From Scatophagus argus (taxonomy: Eukaryota; Chordata; Actinopteri; Scatophagidae), in NCBI RefSeq assembly GCF_020382885.2, contig NC_058513.1:19812213-19876212 (forward strand): a stretch of 64,000 bases of DNA, written 5' to 3'. The notes under the pieces are model-generated. The model was not told the DNA's origin. It ran no database searches and worked only from the letters and a program-made list of their open reading frames with translations. Every line of letters starts with the position of its first letter. The stretch's first letter is position 1. A program made the translations under genes and the position numbers. Positions 23,117-35,768 of the stretch are shown piece after piece.

Positions 23117-26100
23117 GCTTCGTGTACATTTACTATGAGTAAAACTGTATGTAAGATCCCATAACGATTACAAATCAGTTAAATCGTTGGTAGAGCGCAG
23201 TGAAATACTGCAGGGGCCATCTTTGTTTCTGTGGTGACATCAGAGGGTTTTTGTGGCCTTTCAGGAGGACGAGTCGTCGTGCTCGGGACCTGTGGTGGGG
23301 GGGTTTACCTCCCAGCATCCGAGGACGAGTCTGGAGCCTCTCCATCGGTAACGAGCTCAACATCACTGCAGGCAAGGACAACATGGAGGGCTTTCATTTA
23401 TCCGATTTTCATTTCTGTCCCTACCCTTTACACTTTTGTGAAAAAAGTAAAAACCTTTTCCTCCTCCTTCCTCAGAGCTGTACGAGATCTTTCTGTCCAG
23501 AGCGGAGGAGAAGTGGAGGAACCTCAGTGAGACAGAGACTGACAGTAAGAAACAGCCTTAGTTTCACTTTTAAACTGACTCTCGAAGTTCAGGCAGATCT
23601 AATCTGGATGACTCACATGGTTTACCTGCAGATGGAGAGTCGCTTACTGATAAAGAGTCCAGTCTGGAGCTGATCACACAAGACATTTCCAGAACCTTCC
23701 ACTCGCTCTGCGTCTTCCAGAAGGTGGGACAGTAGAGCTCAGGACAATAAATCATGACCTGCATGTTAATACAGAAGATACTTGTCAAACTCAAGAAACA
23801 GGAAGTCAATTCAAGCTTTTATTTTGAAGGGTGGTCCTTACCATGACCTGCTGCAAAACATTCTGGGAGCTTACACCTGCTACAGACCTGATGTGGGATA
23901 TGTGAGTCACACACACACAAGGACTTGTTCTGAGGACACGACTCTTCACTTATCTCCTGAAAATGAACTGAAATGACCTTGAGTGACTTGGGACTCCTCA
24001 CTTAGAGTGACTTAACCAGAATCTGTTTAGATGTGGAGGTCTTGAGTGACTCGAGACTCAACATAAACTTGAATTGATTTGGACTCACCTCTGTCGAGTG
24101 CCTTGAGGTTTGACATGCAGTTGTTTCAAGTAACTTGAAACTTGGACCCATATTTGACTTGAGACTCGACTTTGTGTCATGTGAATCTGGATTCAACTCA
24201 GACCGGTCTGTGGTAACTTCAGTGTATTATGGCATTGCGAGAACTTAGTGTGAGGAACTCAAGACTTGTCTCTTGTGTGATTTGAACTTGTGATCTGGAC
24301 TGAAATAACTTGACATTAGGTAGACTTGTGAATTTGTGGATTGACATGACTCAGTACTTTTCTTGGACTAGAGACCTGACTTCGACATAACATCTGACTT
24401 AAGTATCTTGTCTAAAACAACATTAGGCATGTTCTTGCTGACTTAGACTGGTCTCAAGTGACTGGAGGCTTAATTTGAATTTGTTGCAGGGGACTTGAGA
24501 TTTGACTGGGACTTGTTAAAGTGACTTGGACTTCACTGTGACTTCTCTCAAGTAAGTCTAAAGAGTTTACTTGTCTTAAGTGTCTTGTGACTTCACGTAA
24601 ACCCATATGAGGTCATTTGAGACTTGGAGTGATATCAAGTGCCTTTGGACATGGGCATGCCTTGAATGACTTGAGATTCAACATGAACTAATTTCAGTTG
24701 ACTTGAGACTTGAGTAGGACTTGTGTTGAATATCTTGAGACTTGGACCTGTTTTGGTGACTTGAGACTCTGAATCAATCTACCACGCCCCACCACTTTGT
24801 CTCCACCAGGTGCAGGGGATGTCCTCCACAGCCGCCATGCTGATCCTGAATATGGACGAAGTGGAAGCCTTCATCAGCTTCTCCAACCTGATCAACAGAC
24901 CCTGTCAGTTGGCTTTTTACAGAGTGGACCACCAGCTGGTACACACACATTGGTTTTGTATGCCTGTGAGGTCCTAATCCAGACCATCAGTCAGCACAGC
25001 TAAATGCTAAGAACAACCCATTCTGTCTGTCTGTCTGTCTGTCTTTCTGTAGATGCTCAGGTATTTCAGGGCCTTCGAGGTCTTTTTCAAGGAGACTCTT
25101 CCTCATCTCTTCCTTCACTTCCAGTTTTTAGGTCTGACTCCTGACCTCTACCTCATGGACTGGTGAGTCTCTAGATTAAACCAGATCACAGACACGGTCA
25201 GCTGCCAGCCTAGCTTATCAACAAGGCTGGAAGCACAGGGAAGCTGCCCGTTAATTCAGGCATCAACAACACTAATTCAGTGCAACAAAGCAAAAACACC
25301 TTGACTTTACAAGGTACCAACAGTATGATGCATGAGACTTGAGAAAAACTAAACGCTCCTGAATACCACAGGAAGTTTACTCTGCTCTCCCTCCCCCAGG
25401 ATCTTGTCTCTCTACACAAAGCCCCTCCCTCTGGACGTGGCATGCAGAGTCTGGGACATTTATTTTCGGGACGGGGAGGAGTTCCTGTTCAGGACAGCTC
25501 TGGGTATCCTGAGGCTCTACCAGGATGTCTTGCTGCACATGGACCTCATCAGCACTGGTGAGTGATTATCTCACCTGTGGTGACCTCAGTGACCTCATTC
25601 ACACAATGACTAGATAGTGTTCAGAGGCATGAAACACCTGCAGATGAAAATTGCGACACCTGCATTGAAAAGATTTGTCGGGACTTGTTAGTTGACTTGG
25701 TCTCATATCAGGTGACTTGAGACTTGAATTAAGTAACGTGAGACTCAAATCTCACTTGTTTTGAATGATTTGCACTTTGACCAAGACTTGACATGCAAAT
25801 TTGTCTTGTCTCAAGTAACTTGGACTCTTAAAACTTCATTCATGTCAAGACATGTGAGACTTCACTAGACCTGACACGTCACAAGAGACTTGAAAATTGA
25901 CTTGGACCTGTCTTTACTGATGTGAGACTCACTGTGGACTTGGGATAACTTGAAACTCATCTTGCACTAAGCTACTTGAGACTCGGCTTGAACTTGTCTC
26001 CAGTGATTTAAAGCGTGAATGGTTATGAAGTACATTATCAGTACCTCACGTGTAGGTGCTGGGACTGACCCTTCTGGTCTTTGTGTCCTTCTCCAGCTCA

Positions 26101-26335
26101 GTTCTTGTCCCGCCTCCCCAATGAAGAGCTGCTCTCTGATAAGCTGTTCTCCTGCATCTCGGCCTCTCCGATGATGAGTGGGAACAGGAAGTGGGGCCTG
26201 GTGAGTCGCCTGACGGGCAAATTTATCACTTTGTAGAAGAAGATAAAAATGATAAGATGCTGCAGTGAAGATGCTTTTGTTGTTCCTTCTCAGGTTTTGT
26301 CTTCCTGCAGTGAATCAGAGAGGAGCTGCTCCTGA
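21309..26335 (+). CDS. tbc1d12: TBC1 domain family member 12 (Rab GTPase-activating protein)
   Basis: Exons: 21309-21922, 22280-22379, 22542-22669, 22786-22868, 22951-23068, 23265-23371, 23476-23544, 23632-23723, 23830-23901, 24810-24938, 25053-25162, 25400-25557, 26097-26200 and 26294-26335; 641 residues, all phases agree. TBC proteins speed GTP hydrolysis by Rab GTPases on membranes; TBC1D12/14 act around recycling endosomes. The N-terminal third is low-complexity and acidic. Then come [30 protein letters not shown], a basic coiled-coil-like [14 protein letters not shown], and the TBC domain from [15 protein letters not shown] with the arginine finger in ITQDISRTF and glutamine finger in YVQGM. 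Adjacency to noc3l matches human 10q23.33 and favours tbc1d12 over tbc1d14. Intron 6 starts with GC (CAG|GCAAGG). The C-terminus after KWGLV is short and unlike the human end. Confidence 0.92.
23935..24780 (+). repeat. degenerate CTTGAGACTTGACTTG-like array in tbc1d12 intron 9
   Basis: Over about 850 bases the words GACTTG, TTGAGACT, AAGTGACTTG and their variants recur every 10-25 bases without a fixed period. The same words fill intron 12 of the gene. Confidence 0.8.
25670..26015 (+). repeat. degenerate CTTGAGACTTGACTTG-like array in tbc1d12 intron 12
   Basis: Same vocabulary as the intron-9 array (GACTTG, TTGAGACTT, TCAAGTAACTTGGACT), about 350 bases. Confidence 0.8.
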
Positions 26336-27223
26336 TCCGCAGTCTGTTTCATTTGTTTCATATGAAAATGAGACGCAGTTGAAAGTGAGATGGATCATGG
26401 TCTGGATCATGGTTATAGGTGTCAGAAACAGACAAAAAAGTTTTGCTTTTTGTCTGTTTATTATTTTTCTGTGATAAAGCGTTCAACGATGAAGTTAAAG
26501 ATGGTATGTGGATGCAAAATAAGACACTAAAACAAAATATGGATGAACAAACTCAGATATGTTTCTGTGTGTCAGCTCTTTGCTCTATACTGTATCATTT
26601 ATAGAGAACTCTTTATTTTACTGTCTTTCTGTAAAAATCTGTAAATTTGTAAAGCAGTTTCTGGAAGGACATATTCACTTAATTGAATTAATATCAATTT
26701 CTATGTAGGTAAAAATTTAGTGAGGAGCAGCTCAGCTAAGCATGAGAAATCCAATGCAACTCAACATATTAAGATGCTAAAACTTCCAAAAACACATGAA
26801 CAATGAGTAAATTTAATTTCTCTTGAAATGAACAACTCTTCTCCCTTCTCATTGTGTGTAATTACAGAGTTTAAAATCATGTGTTGTGTTTATTGTACGT
26901 GTTGATTGTTGTACAGTTACTGACACATGGACCAACAGACTGTTGTACTGTATTCATTAAAGCGTTGCATCGTAACAGTCGTTTGTTCGGTTTGTTGTGT
27001 GTGATTTGATCCCCCGCCGCTAGGGGCGCTGTTGCGTCACCAGAGGAGGTTTTCGGTTTAGTGTTTCCGGGTTATCGATCTCAGCCTGCATATCAACACG
27101 CGTGTGGAAACAAACTCCTTCTTTTCCACTAAAACCCACCGATAAAGCGGATTTCACTCTCCGACGGAGGCCGATAACACCTCGGTGTGAACCTGCGGAG
27201 TGAGACGTTGAGTTTCCGCCGCC

Positions 27224-30200
27224 ATGGGTCCGGTGAGTTCACCGTAACCACTGATCATTATTTTGCTCTAATTAAAGTGCCTTTTAGCATAAGCAGCTGC
27301 ACCAGACTGCATAGACAAATCTGCCAGTTTCCGTGGGTGTTTCGATGAAGTGGACATTTGTTTAATATGCCGAGGAGGAGTTAATATTAAGATGAGTCAT
27401 TTCTGTCGTCTCTGTGAAGATTTGGTAGATTTTATTTCTTTATTCTGGTATGCATTCATAGGACAAATGTATAATTTCAGATATCATTTGTTTGGAGGCA
27501 CATTACATTTATGACTTAAGTATTGTCATAATAAGCTAAGAAATTCAACATATTTGCTCATCTGTATTAACTCTGACAAAGGAACGCCTTCAAAATAAGA
27601 GCGTGTCTCATTGAAAGTTAAAACACACATAATATTACAGTTAAAGTTCTTTGTGTTTCTCTCATGGGAAATTTCTGCCGCTACGTTTATCACCGAGGAT
27701 TTGTAGGGAAGACTTCGATTCCAGTGTGAAGGTCTAAGAAGAGTTAGACTCTAACTCCTGTTTCCTCTCCTTCCTGTCTCTCCTTCCTCCCTCCAGCCTC
27801 GGTCGAAGAAGCGCCGGCCGACATTCCGCCGCCTATTGAAGACGAGCGACGTGAAGCTGGAGAACAAGCTGAAGAACCGTCAACTGAAGCAGCAGAACGT
27901 CGCTAAGAAGCAGCGAAAAGAGCAGAAGAAGCTGAGACAAGCGGTGAAGGATGCGTCCATCAGAACGCCTCGTCCATTGGAGACATACAGGAAGAGACCT
28001 GGTGAGATGATGAGCTTCTGATTAGCTGATTGCTGTCAGATAAGATTTTCACCTTCAAAAAACAGAGTTGATCCTTCTGAAACAAGTTCCTCCTGTGGAG
28101 TTTGAAGCTCCAGCCTATGCAGGGAGTTTCCTGTGTTTAAATAAAATAATTTAAAACTGTAGAAAGACGTGAAGTTATGTGGTGAACTTGTAACTGAAGC
28201 CAGGGGTGGTGATGGGGGTTTCACACACATGATTGTGAGGCTGAAAATTCTCTGTAAACTTTCTGTGAACAAGGCTTCAGTTTCCAGTTTCTCAAATGTC
28301 TCAGATTTTCTTGTTTTCTGTTTTATTTTAATCGAAGTTCAGTGGACTTTTTCTCCCATGATGCACTGCTCCAAGTTGTTTTGCCTGTACTGATGAATGT
28401 TTCTGACAGAGGAAGAGGAGGATGAGGAGGAGTTTCTGGAGAGCCTGCCGACAGACATGATGGAGGATGAAGATCTGCAGCAGATGACCACCTTGGCGAG
28501 ACAAGCCTCCTTCATCACCAGAGACCTATCGTCATGGTAACAGCAACACAAATGCACACCTTCAGTGGACCACAGCAGGATGTTTGATGTTATCTGCTTG
28601 TGGAAAACATTTGACAGATATGAGTGTAGATGTAGAAAACACACATACGCACACACACGCAGAGTGACCAAGGTGTGTTTGTTTGGTCTGCCGGGGCGTC
28701 CCAGCGGGCCGGTGCACAGTGGTAAGAAGCGCAGCTCGGAGGTGGTTCGCAGTTACGAAAAGGTTCCGAGGAAGATGGCGAGGACAGAAGAGAAGGAAGT
28801 CGTTCACCTGCTGCCAATCAAAGACAAGACGGGAGTCATCCCACAGAGTGTAGAGAGAGGTACGACACGTTGATCCACTGATTGATCCTCTGATTGATCC
28901 GATCAGTTAGAGAGTAAACGTCACTTCTGTTGTTTGTTTGCAGTTGTTAAAATGCAGCCAGAGGAGGAAGATGAGGAGGAAGACGCTGCTGATGGACAGG
29001 AGGACTGTGAAAACGGTGGGGATGACTTTTCGGCTGCATCGAGTTTTAGGTGGAGGTAAACGAGCCTCCATCGCTGCAGCGGCCTCTCACTCGAAGCCTT
29101 TTATTATGCCGTGAAGTCGCTTTCTGTAAACAGCGAATCAGTATTTTTAACCTTCACCTGTCCTGCAGTGATGTTCTCAGTCATCAACACTAAAGATTTC
29201 TGCTGTTTGACTTGTGTTCCCAGCAGCTTTACGCTCTGTGAGACTCAGCTGATGTTGTTTTGTGTGAGGACAGAAGAGAAGTGAATGCAGAGAAAAGGTT
29301 AAGCACAACTCTTTGCTGTTGGTTAGTTCTCTGAAGACAGACGGCGTCTCCACTGTGCTGCTGCTCCTCCTTTAGAAACCTGAAGCATAATATGTTTTGA
29401 GCTCACTTCGTTGGTGAGGAGATGCTGAATGTGTAAGGAGGTCAAACTTCCGCAGGTTCAGGGTCAATAAACACAAATAACTTATTTGTTTAAAAGAAAT
29501 CTTTGAACAATAAACCTGATTTAAATGGATTTCATCATTCCTTGTTTATTTAAAATGTCTTTTTATTTCAGCTCATTTCATGCGAGCCCGCAGTTTTAAT
29601 GATGCCTGTAATGTGTCCTCCTGTGCAGAGGGGGAGCCGGAGAGCTTTGCAGCACTGACACCAGAGCAGAGAGAACATCTCAGAGTTCACAAGATAAATG
29701 AGAAGAAACTGCGCATCGCTAGCCTGGGATCAGTCATTGTCTCAGACCCCTATGCTAATGTAAGACTGGACTGCCGGTGTGGGATCTGACACCTTTCATT
29801 GATATTTAGTGTGTTCTCAGCTGTTCAGAACTCATTTAACATGAAGTGTGTGTGATCAGATGAAGCGAGTGAAGGAGCTGCGAGGGATGCTGATGGAGTC
29901 GGACCCCTGTGTGGCCGTGACAGTCAGGAAGCTGGTGATGGTGTCTCTGATGGAGATCTTTAAAGACATCGCCCCCACCTACAGGATACGACCTCTGACC
30001 CCCGCAGAAAAGGCCGCCAAGGTAACCGTGTGTTTGTGTTTGATCCAGGCTGTTTGTGTCGGGTTAGGGTTAGGCACTCGAGTCATGCTGGACTGGATTT
30101 GAACGTATTCTGTGTTTTCAGGGAGAAGCTGCTTCGTTCTTCGTTCTAGTCACTCACTGAAAACTGCAGTAGTATTTTAAGGCTTCAGAAGTATGAGATA

Positions 30201-32741
30201 CCTTAAAGTACCTGTAAAATCATCCTCTGAATCCTTGAATGTTCTCATTTGGTCGGTTGATTTGGTTTGCAGGTGAAGAAGGAGACTCAGCAACTCAGAG
30301 AGTTTGAAGAAGGTTTGGTCAGTCAGTACAAGTTCTACCTGGAGGACCTGGAGCAGACCATCAAAGGTACCCAACCTCACCAACACAAACATAATGTGAC
30401 AGCAGGAGATACAGGTGCCACACCGCTGCCTTTGCCCTCCATCTTTAGACTGGAAGCAGAAGAAGAAGAAGCGCAGTCAGGCAGTGGGTTTGCAGTCGTA
30501 CCGCGGCCTCGCTGAAGTTGCCATTCGTTGCCTGTGTGAGTTGCTACTTGCTCTGCCCCACTTCAACTTCCACAACAACATCATCGTTGTCCTCGTCCCG
30601 CTGATGAACGATCCCGCCAAGAATGTAAGAAACTGTTTCAGTGTCTTGCTGCTCAGGTTGCTCGGCGTCTTGTTGCTCACAGGTGTTGTGTTCAGCTGTC
30701 TCTGTGTGTTACAGGTGTCGGGTATGTGTTGCGATGCGTTCAGGAAGCTCTTCCAGCAGGACAAAGTGGGCACTGCTTCACTGGCCACCGTGCGGGTCAT
30801 CTCCGGCCTCGTGAAGAGCCTCAACTACAACGTTGGGCCCCAGGTAACAAATCACACACGCCCAAACCACACAGCCAATGCTGTCAGGTCTGATTTCACC
30901 TGAGAGCACCTGCACAACCACAAGCTGATGCGACTGTAACCCCTCTCATCAGGTGCTGAGGACCCTGCTGAGTCTGAGGATAAAGGAGGTAGAGATGAAG
31001 AAGGACATCGAGGACACTGCACCAAAGAAGAAATTCATGAACAACAAAGAGAAGAGGAAGAACCTGTCGAGGATGCAGAGGAAGGTAAACCTCACGTTCA
31101 TGAGTTCCTGCTGTTCCCCTACGGAGTCGCTGCTCGTCTTCGTTTTGGTTAGGGTTTCCACAAGCTCCTCAGCTGCTGGGAGAATCGAATGAAGCAACAA
31201 AACACACACAAGCTCTTTGACCACACTGCCTGAGCTCACCTGTGCACTTGGAATTAATGTGTGTGTGTGTGTGTGTGTGCGCGTGTGTGCGCGCAGTGGA
31301 AGAAGGCTGAGGAGAAGTTGGAGAAAGAGCTGCTGGAGGCTGAAGCATCAGAGAGCAAAGAGAAGAAGATCAAACTGGTGAGTCGAAAGCAGAGATTGAA
31401 GTTTGTCCCTAAAAAAAAAAAACAAAAAAAAAAAAACAAGAAAAAAAAAACTAAACTCCTCCTCATCTTCCTTCACGTCTTCCTCTTCATCTTCCTCTTC
31501 TTCATCCTCAGCACACAGAGACTCTGAACATCGTCTTCCTCATCTACTTCAGAATCTTAAAGAAAGCTCAGAAGTCTGTTCTGCTTCCTGCTGTGCTGGA
31601 GGGACTGGCCAAGTATGACACACAGGCACACACACTCACTCACACACTCACACACACACTCACACACACACGTACAGCACTGTAATACTTACTGTGATGA
31701 TGACTTCCGTTCAGGTTTGCACATCTGATCAACCTGGAGTTTTTTGACGACCTGCTCAACGTGCTGCAGAATCTCATCCAATCAGGAGTGAGTATTTCCC
31801 TGAACTCCGCCCACTTACCCAGCTGTACTCGCTGACACAAACAGATTGATTGTATTGATTGGCCTGATTTGACCTCTGCAGGATCGGACCAATCAGGAGA
31901 GTCTCCACTGCATCCAGACTGTCTTCACCGTCCTGTCAGGACAAGGTGAGTGTGAGAGTGTGTGTTTGAGTGAGTGTGAGTGTGTGTGAGAGTGTGTTTC
32001 ACCTGAAGTTTCATGTTTCTGTTGGTTTCAGGTGATGTTCTGAACGTTGACCCGCTCAACTTTTATTCTCAGCTTTACAAAATGCTGCTGAGGCTCAACG
32101 CAGGTGAGACACGTCAGCACGTTTCAGTGCAGATTCCATGTTAACACACATTCAGAAGGTAAACACTGTGTGACACACACAGACTGTCTCTTCATTTCGA
32201 CTTGAAAGCTGCTGTCTGTCTCAGGGGCATCCAATGATGACATCATCATCGTGCTGCAGTGCCTGGATGCCATGTTGACTCGCCGCAAGAAGCAAGTGAC
32301 CCTGCAGAGGGCGATGGCCTTTGTTAAACGACTGAGCACGCTCAGTCTGCACGTGCTGCCCAATGCCAGCGTGGGAATCCTCGCTTCCAACAGAGCTGCT
32401 GTGCATGTGAGTGTGTGTGTGTGTCTGAATTATCCTGACAGCATAGTAAAGCGATCTTAATGTACCACAGTGTCAGGGTACTGAGTGTGTGTGTGAAGAG
32501 CTGTTGTCTTCTGTGCTCGAAGAGAACAGGTGGTAGGAGGACACACAGTCTTAGCTCTGCTCTGATTGGTTGAACTTAAACAAATGAAACTGAGTGGAGG
32601 ACCTGACCTGGTGTAAAAGGAGAGCGAGAGTCCGTCGGCTGAGTCCAGACTCTGACTGCACTCAGCCAGTGGCTCAGAAAGAGATCTGTACTGTTGAATC
32701 AACATGATAACACTGTGCCTACCTAAACATGTGTGTGTGCA

Positions 32742-32778
<37 letters not shown>

Positions 32779-32910
32779 CAGGCCTTCCCCAAGTGTGACT
32801 TCCTGTTGGATAATGAAGTTCAGGGCAGTGGGCTGTACCTGCCAGAGCTGGACGAACCTGAACACTGCAATGTCCAGAACACAGCTCTGTGGGAGCTACT
32901 CACACTACAG

Positions 32911-32958
<48 letters not shown>

Positions 32959-33716
32959 ACACTGCAGGTGTCTAACTCAACAGTGTGTGGCGGCACCCTG
33001 TGTGTTCACAGAAACATTACCACCCGGTCGTGCGGCGGTTTGCGGACCACCTGAGTCGGGGAGCTCCCAGTGAAGGCTCAGCAGCGCTCAGTGTGGAACT
33101 GAGCCGCAGGTACACGTCAGCACAGCAACACGTCAGCATGTTAACACGTTAAAGGTTTTCACAGCACCAGTGGATCTGGATCTGGTCTGTGAGCAGGCCA
33201 TTGAACAGTTCAGCGCAGTCGGTCAGGTGGCTTCATGCACTGAGAGGAAGTCAGGGGCGTTTGTTTCGATGCAGTGGATCTCCCTGCTGATACAGATGTA
33301 ACAAAACTGGTTTTCCTTGATCAGCTGCTTCAGTGTGTGTGTGTGTGTGTGTGTGTGTGTTCAGGTCTCCAGTGGAGCTGTTTAATGTCTATAGCGTGAA
33401 AGACATGACCTTTAACCCCCCTGTAGCCCCACCCAGCAGCAAGAAGAAGGTATGAAAACCAAGGGCACTTTGATTGTTGAACAGAATCTTTCAGTTCACT
33501 CAATATTAACTCACTGATTATTGATTAATCTCATGTTTGATTTGTCAGTAAAGCTGTTTCTTTTTTTTCATTTATCAGGATCGTTTTGTGATCGGAGCGA
33601 CACTGTTGGATGAAGAGCTGCAGAGACGAGCTGAGAGCATCCTGAACGCCGCTGAGGAGGCGGAGCTGGACTTTAATACAACTGGCACACACATGAACAC
33701 ACACACTGATCACTGA
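27224..33716 (+). CDS. noc3l: nucleolar complex protein 3 homolog
   Basis: NOC3L works with NOC2L in the nucleolus to mature and export pre-60S ribosomes and has been linked to replication licensing. Exons: 27224-27232, 27797-28001, 28410-28536, 28705-28859, 28944-29015, 29629-29759, 29860-30021, 30273-30366, 30449-30624, 30715-30843, 30953-31084, 31297-31377, 31512-31612, 31715-31787, 31882-31945, 32032-32103, 32225-32406, 32782-32910, 33012-33109, 33365-33449 and 33579-33716; 804 residues (human 800). The first exon encodes only MGP. Landmarks: basic [11 protein letters not shown] start, acidic [52 protein letters not shown], a [20 protein letters not shown] segment, [22 protein letters not shown] and [16 protein letters not shown]. 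Several introns are filled with GT or CA tracts. The ATG context is GCCGCCATGG, a strong Kozak. AATAAA at 33755. Confidence 0.96.
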
Positions 33717-33999
33717 CACACACACAGATGTCACCCTCTGTCTGAGGGAATTAAAATAAAAATCTTTTCTTATAAATCTTGTTCCTCTGTCCTGGTGTGT
33801 CTTCTATCACTCTGTTCGTTGGTTTGTGGTTGTAACATCATCATGCTGGATGACAAAACGATTTGATATTCTGTGCTTCAGCAGAGAAAATGCAAGAATC
33901 GCGAGTCCTGAATGAGACCCAAAAATGTATTTTTAACGGTGGCTGCAGTTCCTGTTCAGTCCATCAGGGGGCTCCCCAGAACAACATAAAAAACCTTTA

Positions 34000-34262
34000 A
34001 AAACTTCATTGTCAGTATATTTTTACATATACTGAAATTTTTTCTCTCCATTTAATCCATCAATGATGGAAACACAACATGCAGTGAAACACAGGAGCAG
34101 TGGGCTGCCATGTCAGGTTCTTGAGAAGCAATTGTGGGGGTTAAGTGCCTTGCTCAAGGGCACATCAGCTGATTAATAGGTGGGGGAAAGCATTGATCAA
34201 TCACTCCACAACACCCACTCCAGGGAATTCAACCAGCGACCCTCCAGCCACAGCTGCTGTAT
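34000..34262 (-). mobile_element. tRNA-headed SINE, diverged copy
   Basis: Minus-strand copy with the conserved core (plus-strand TGCCTTGCTCAAGGGCAC) and a B-box-like end near 34225-34240. More diverged than the copies at 4.4, 12.7 and 13.9 kb. Confidence 0.65.
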
Positions 34263-34532
34263 GAACACGTGAGGGAGAAATTCCAAAATGAAGTAAGATA
34301 CTAAACACACAAGTCTTGAAGCCAGAAGACGGTGCTGAGGCTGTGATGTCACACAGGTAGTCTATTCTCATTGGTTTGCAGAAGACTTTGTGTTCAGATT
34401 TGTCAGAGCTCAGTCTGACAGGCGTGACTGGCTGTTCAGGGGAAAAACCACAGTACCTTTCGGTCAGTCATGTGCTTTTTGCTTTCCATTCCTCTATTAG
34501 GTGCTGACGTCTCTGTGGAGAGCAGGAAGAGT

Positions 34533-34542
34533 CCTTATAAGG
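34533..34542 (+). promoter_or_regulatory. CCTTATAAGG: TATA box that is also a perfect CArG box, ch25h promoter
   Basis: CC(A/T)6GG consensus matched exactly, with a TATAA core, 90 bases before the ch25h ATG. It may act as the TATA box, as a serum response factor site, or both. Confidence 0.5.
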
Positions 34543-34631
34543 GCGTGCAGAGGGCGGCGCTGAGCGCATGAATGCAAAGGTAACGAAACTCTGGTGCTCA
34601 CTTTGGACTCAGACTCAGATCTGACAGTAGG

Positions 34632-35768
34632 ATGTTGCTGCAGCCTCTCTGGAACTTTGTCCTGGGACACTCCTCCCTCCTGCGCTCACCTTTCTTCCCT
34701 GTGTTCTTCTCCATGTCCATCTACCTGTCCTTCTGCCTGCCCTTCCTGCTGATGGACGTGCTGTCCTCCAGGTCGGCTCTGGTGCGCAGGTACAAGCTGC
34801 AGCCTCACAGCTCCATGAGCTGGGCCTCGGCATGGAGCTGCCTGGCTCTGACGCTCTACAATCACATGGTCTTCATCTTCCCACTGACGGTGGTGCACTG
34901 GTACCTGAGGCCTGTCCACCTGCCCAATGAGGCCCCGCCTCTTCCTCGCCTGCTGGCTCAAGTGCTGGTCTGCCTGCTGCTCTTTGACTTCCAGAGCTTC
35001 ACCTGGCACCTGCTGCACCACAAAGTTCCCTGGCTCTACCGAAGCTTCCACAAGGTTTGTATCCGAACGCTCTTCTGTTCATCCTCTGTGACCGGTCAGC
35101 ACTTCTTATTTCAATTTTTTCAATTCAGTTTACTTAAATAGTGTCAATTAACAAGAAAAGATATCTCATGACTCTTTCCAATTGCATTGTATGAATTGCA
35201 TCATTGTTTAGTGGTGATGACTTCACATGAGACAGGTTTTCCATGGAGGTAGAAGGACAGTCTGTTCTGAGCTCATCAGAAAAATACATCAGAACTAAAA
35301 TAAAAAATATTAATTAATATTAATAACAAATATTTTGAGGTCTTGTTCCCATGGCCTTCTTTCTTGTTTTTCTGACATCTGAAACATGAGTTGTGTTGTT
35401 GCTCCACCCTCATGTTTCCTGTTGTTCTCCCGCACCAGGTGCACCACACCTACACCTCCACCTCTGCCCTCACCACAGAGTACTCCGGGGCCTGGGAGAC
35501 CCTCAGTCTGGGCTTCTTTGCAGCCGTCAACCCCTTGCTTCTGGGCTGCCACCCGCTCACTGAGCTCAGCTTCTTCCTGGTGAACATCTGGCTGTCAGTG
35601 GAGGACCACTGTGGCTACGACCTGCCCTGTGCCACCCACCGCCTGGTGCCACTGGGACTGTATGGAGGGGCCCGGCACCACGACATCCACCACCTCAAGT
35701 CCAATTGTAACTTCGCCCCTTACTTCACGCACTGGGACCGGCTGGCTGGGACTCTGTTCACACACTAA
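34632..35768 (+). CDS. ch25h: cholesterol 25-hydroxylase
   Basis: A multi-pass endoplasmic-reticulum di-iron enzyme that turns cholesterol into 25-hydroxycholesterol, an antiviral and lipid-regulating oxysterol. Exons 34632-35054 and 35439-35768 give 250 residues (human 272). N-terminal hydrophobic segments are followed by the three histidine motifs: WHLLHH, FHKVHH and HHDIHH, the iron ligands. [33 protein letters not shown] and [11 protein letters not shown] are family signatures. The intron falls between FHK and VHH. Human CH25H has no intron. Donor AAG|GTTTGT is weak; acceptor CCGCACCAG|GTGC is fair. The intron contains a repeat fragment. AATAAA at 36150-36155. Other fish ch25h-like paralogues exist, so the copy could be a ch25h-like gene; position near acta2 supports ch25h. 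Confidence 0.9.
35110..35190 (+). repeat. dispersed fish repeat fragment in ch25h intron
   Basis: CAATTCAGTTTACTTAAATA followed by GTCAATTAAC and TCTCATGACTCTTTCCAATT. A second copy lies at 37070-37140. The type is common in teleost non-coding DNA; its parent element was not identified. Confidence 0.6.

Noticed and set aside
34686-35051. A 121-codon minus-strand frame over ch25h exon 1
   Set aside because: Shadow of the real coding exon; no homology.
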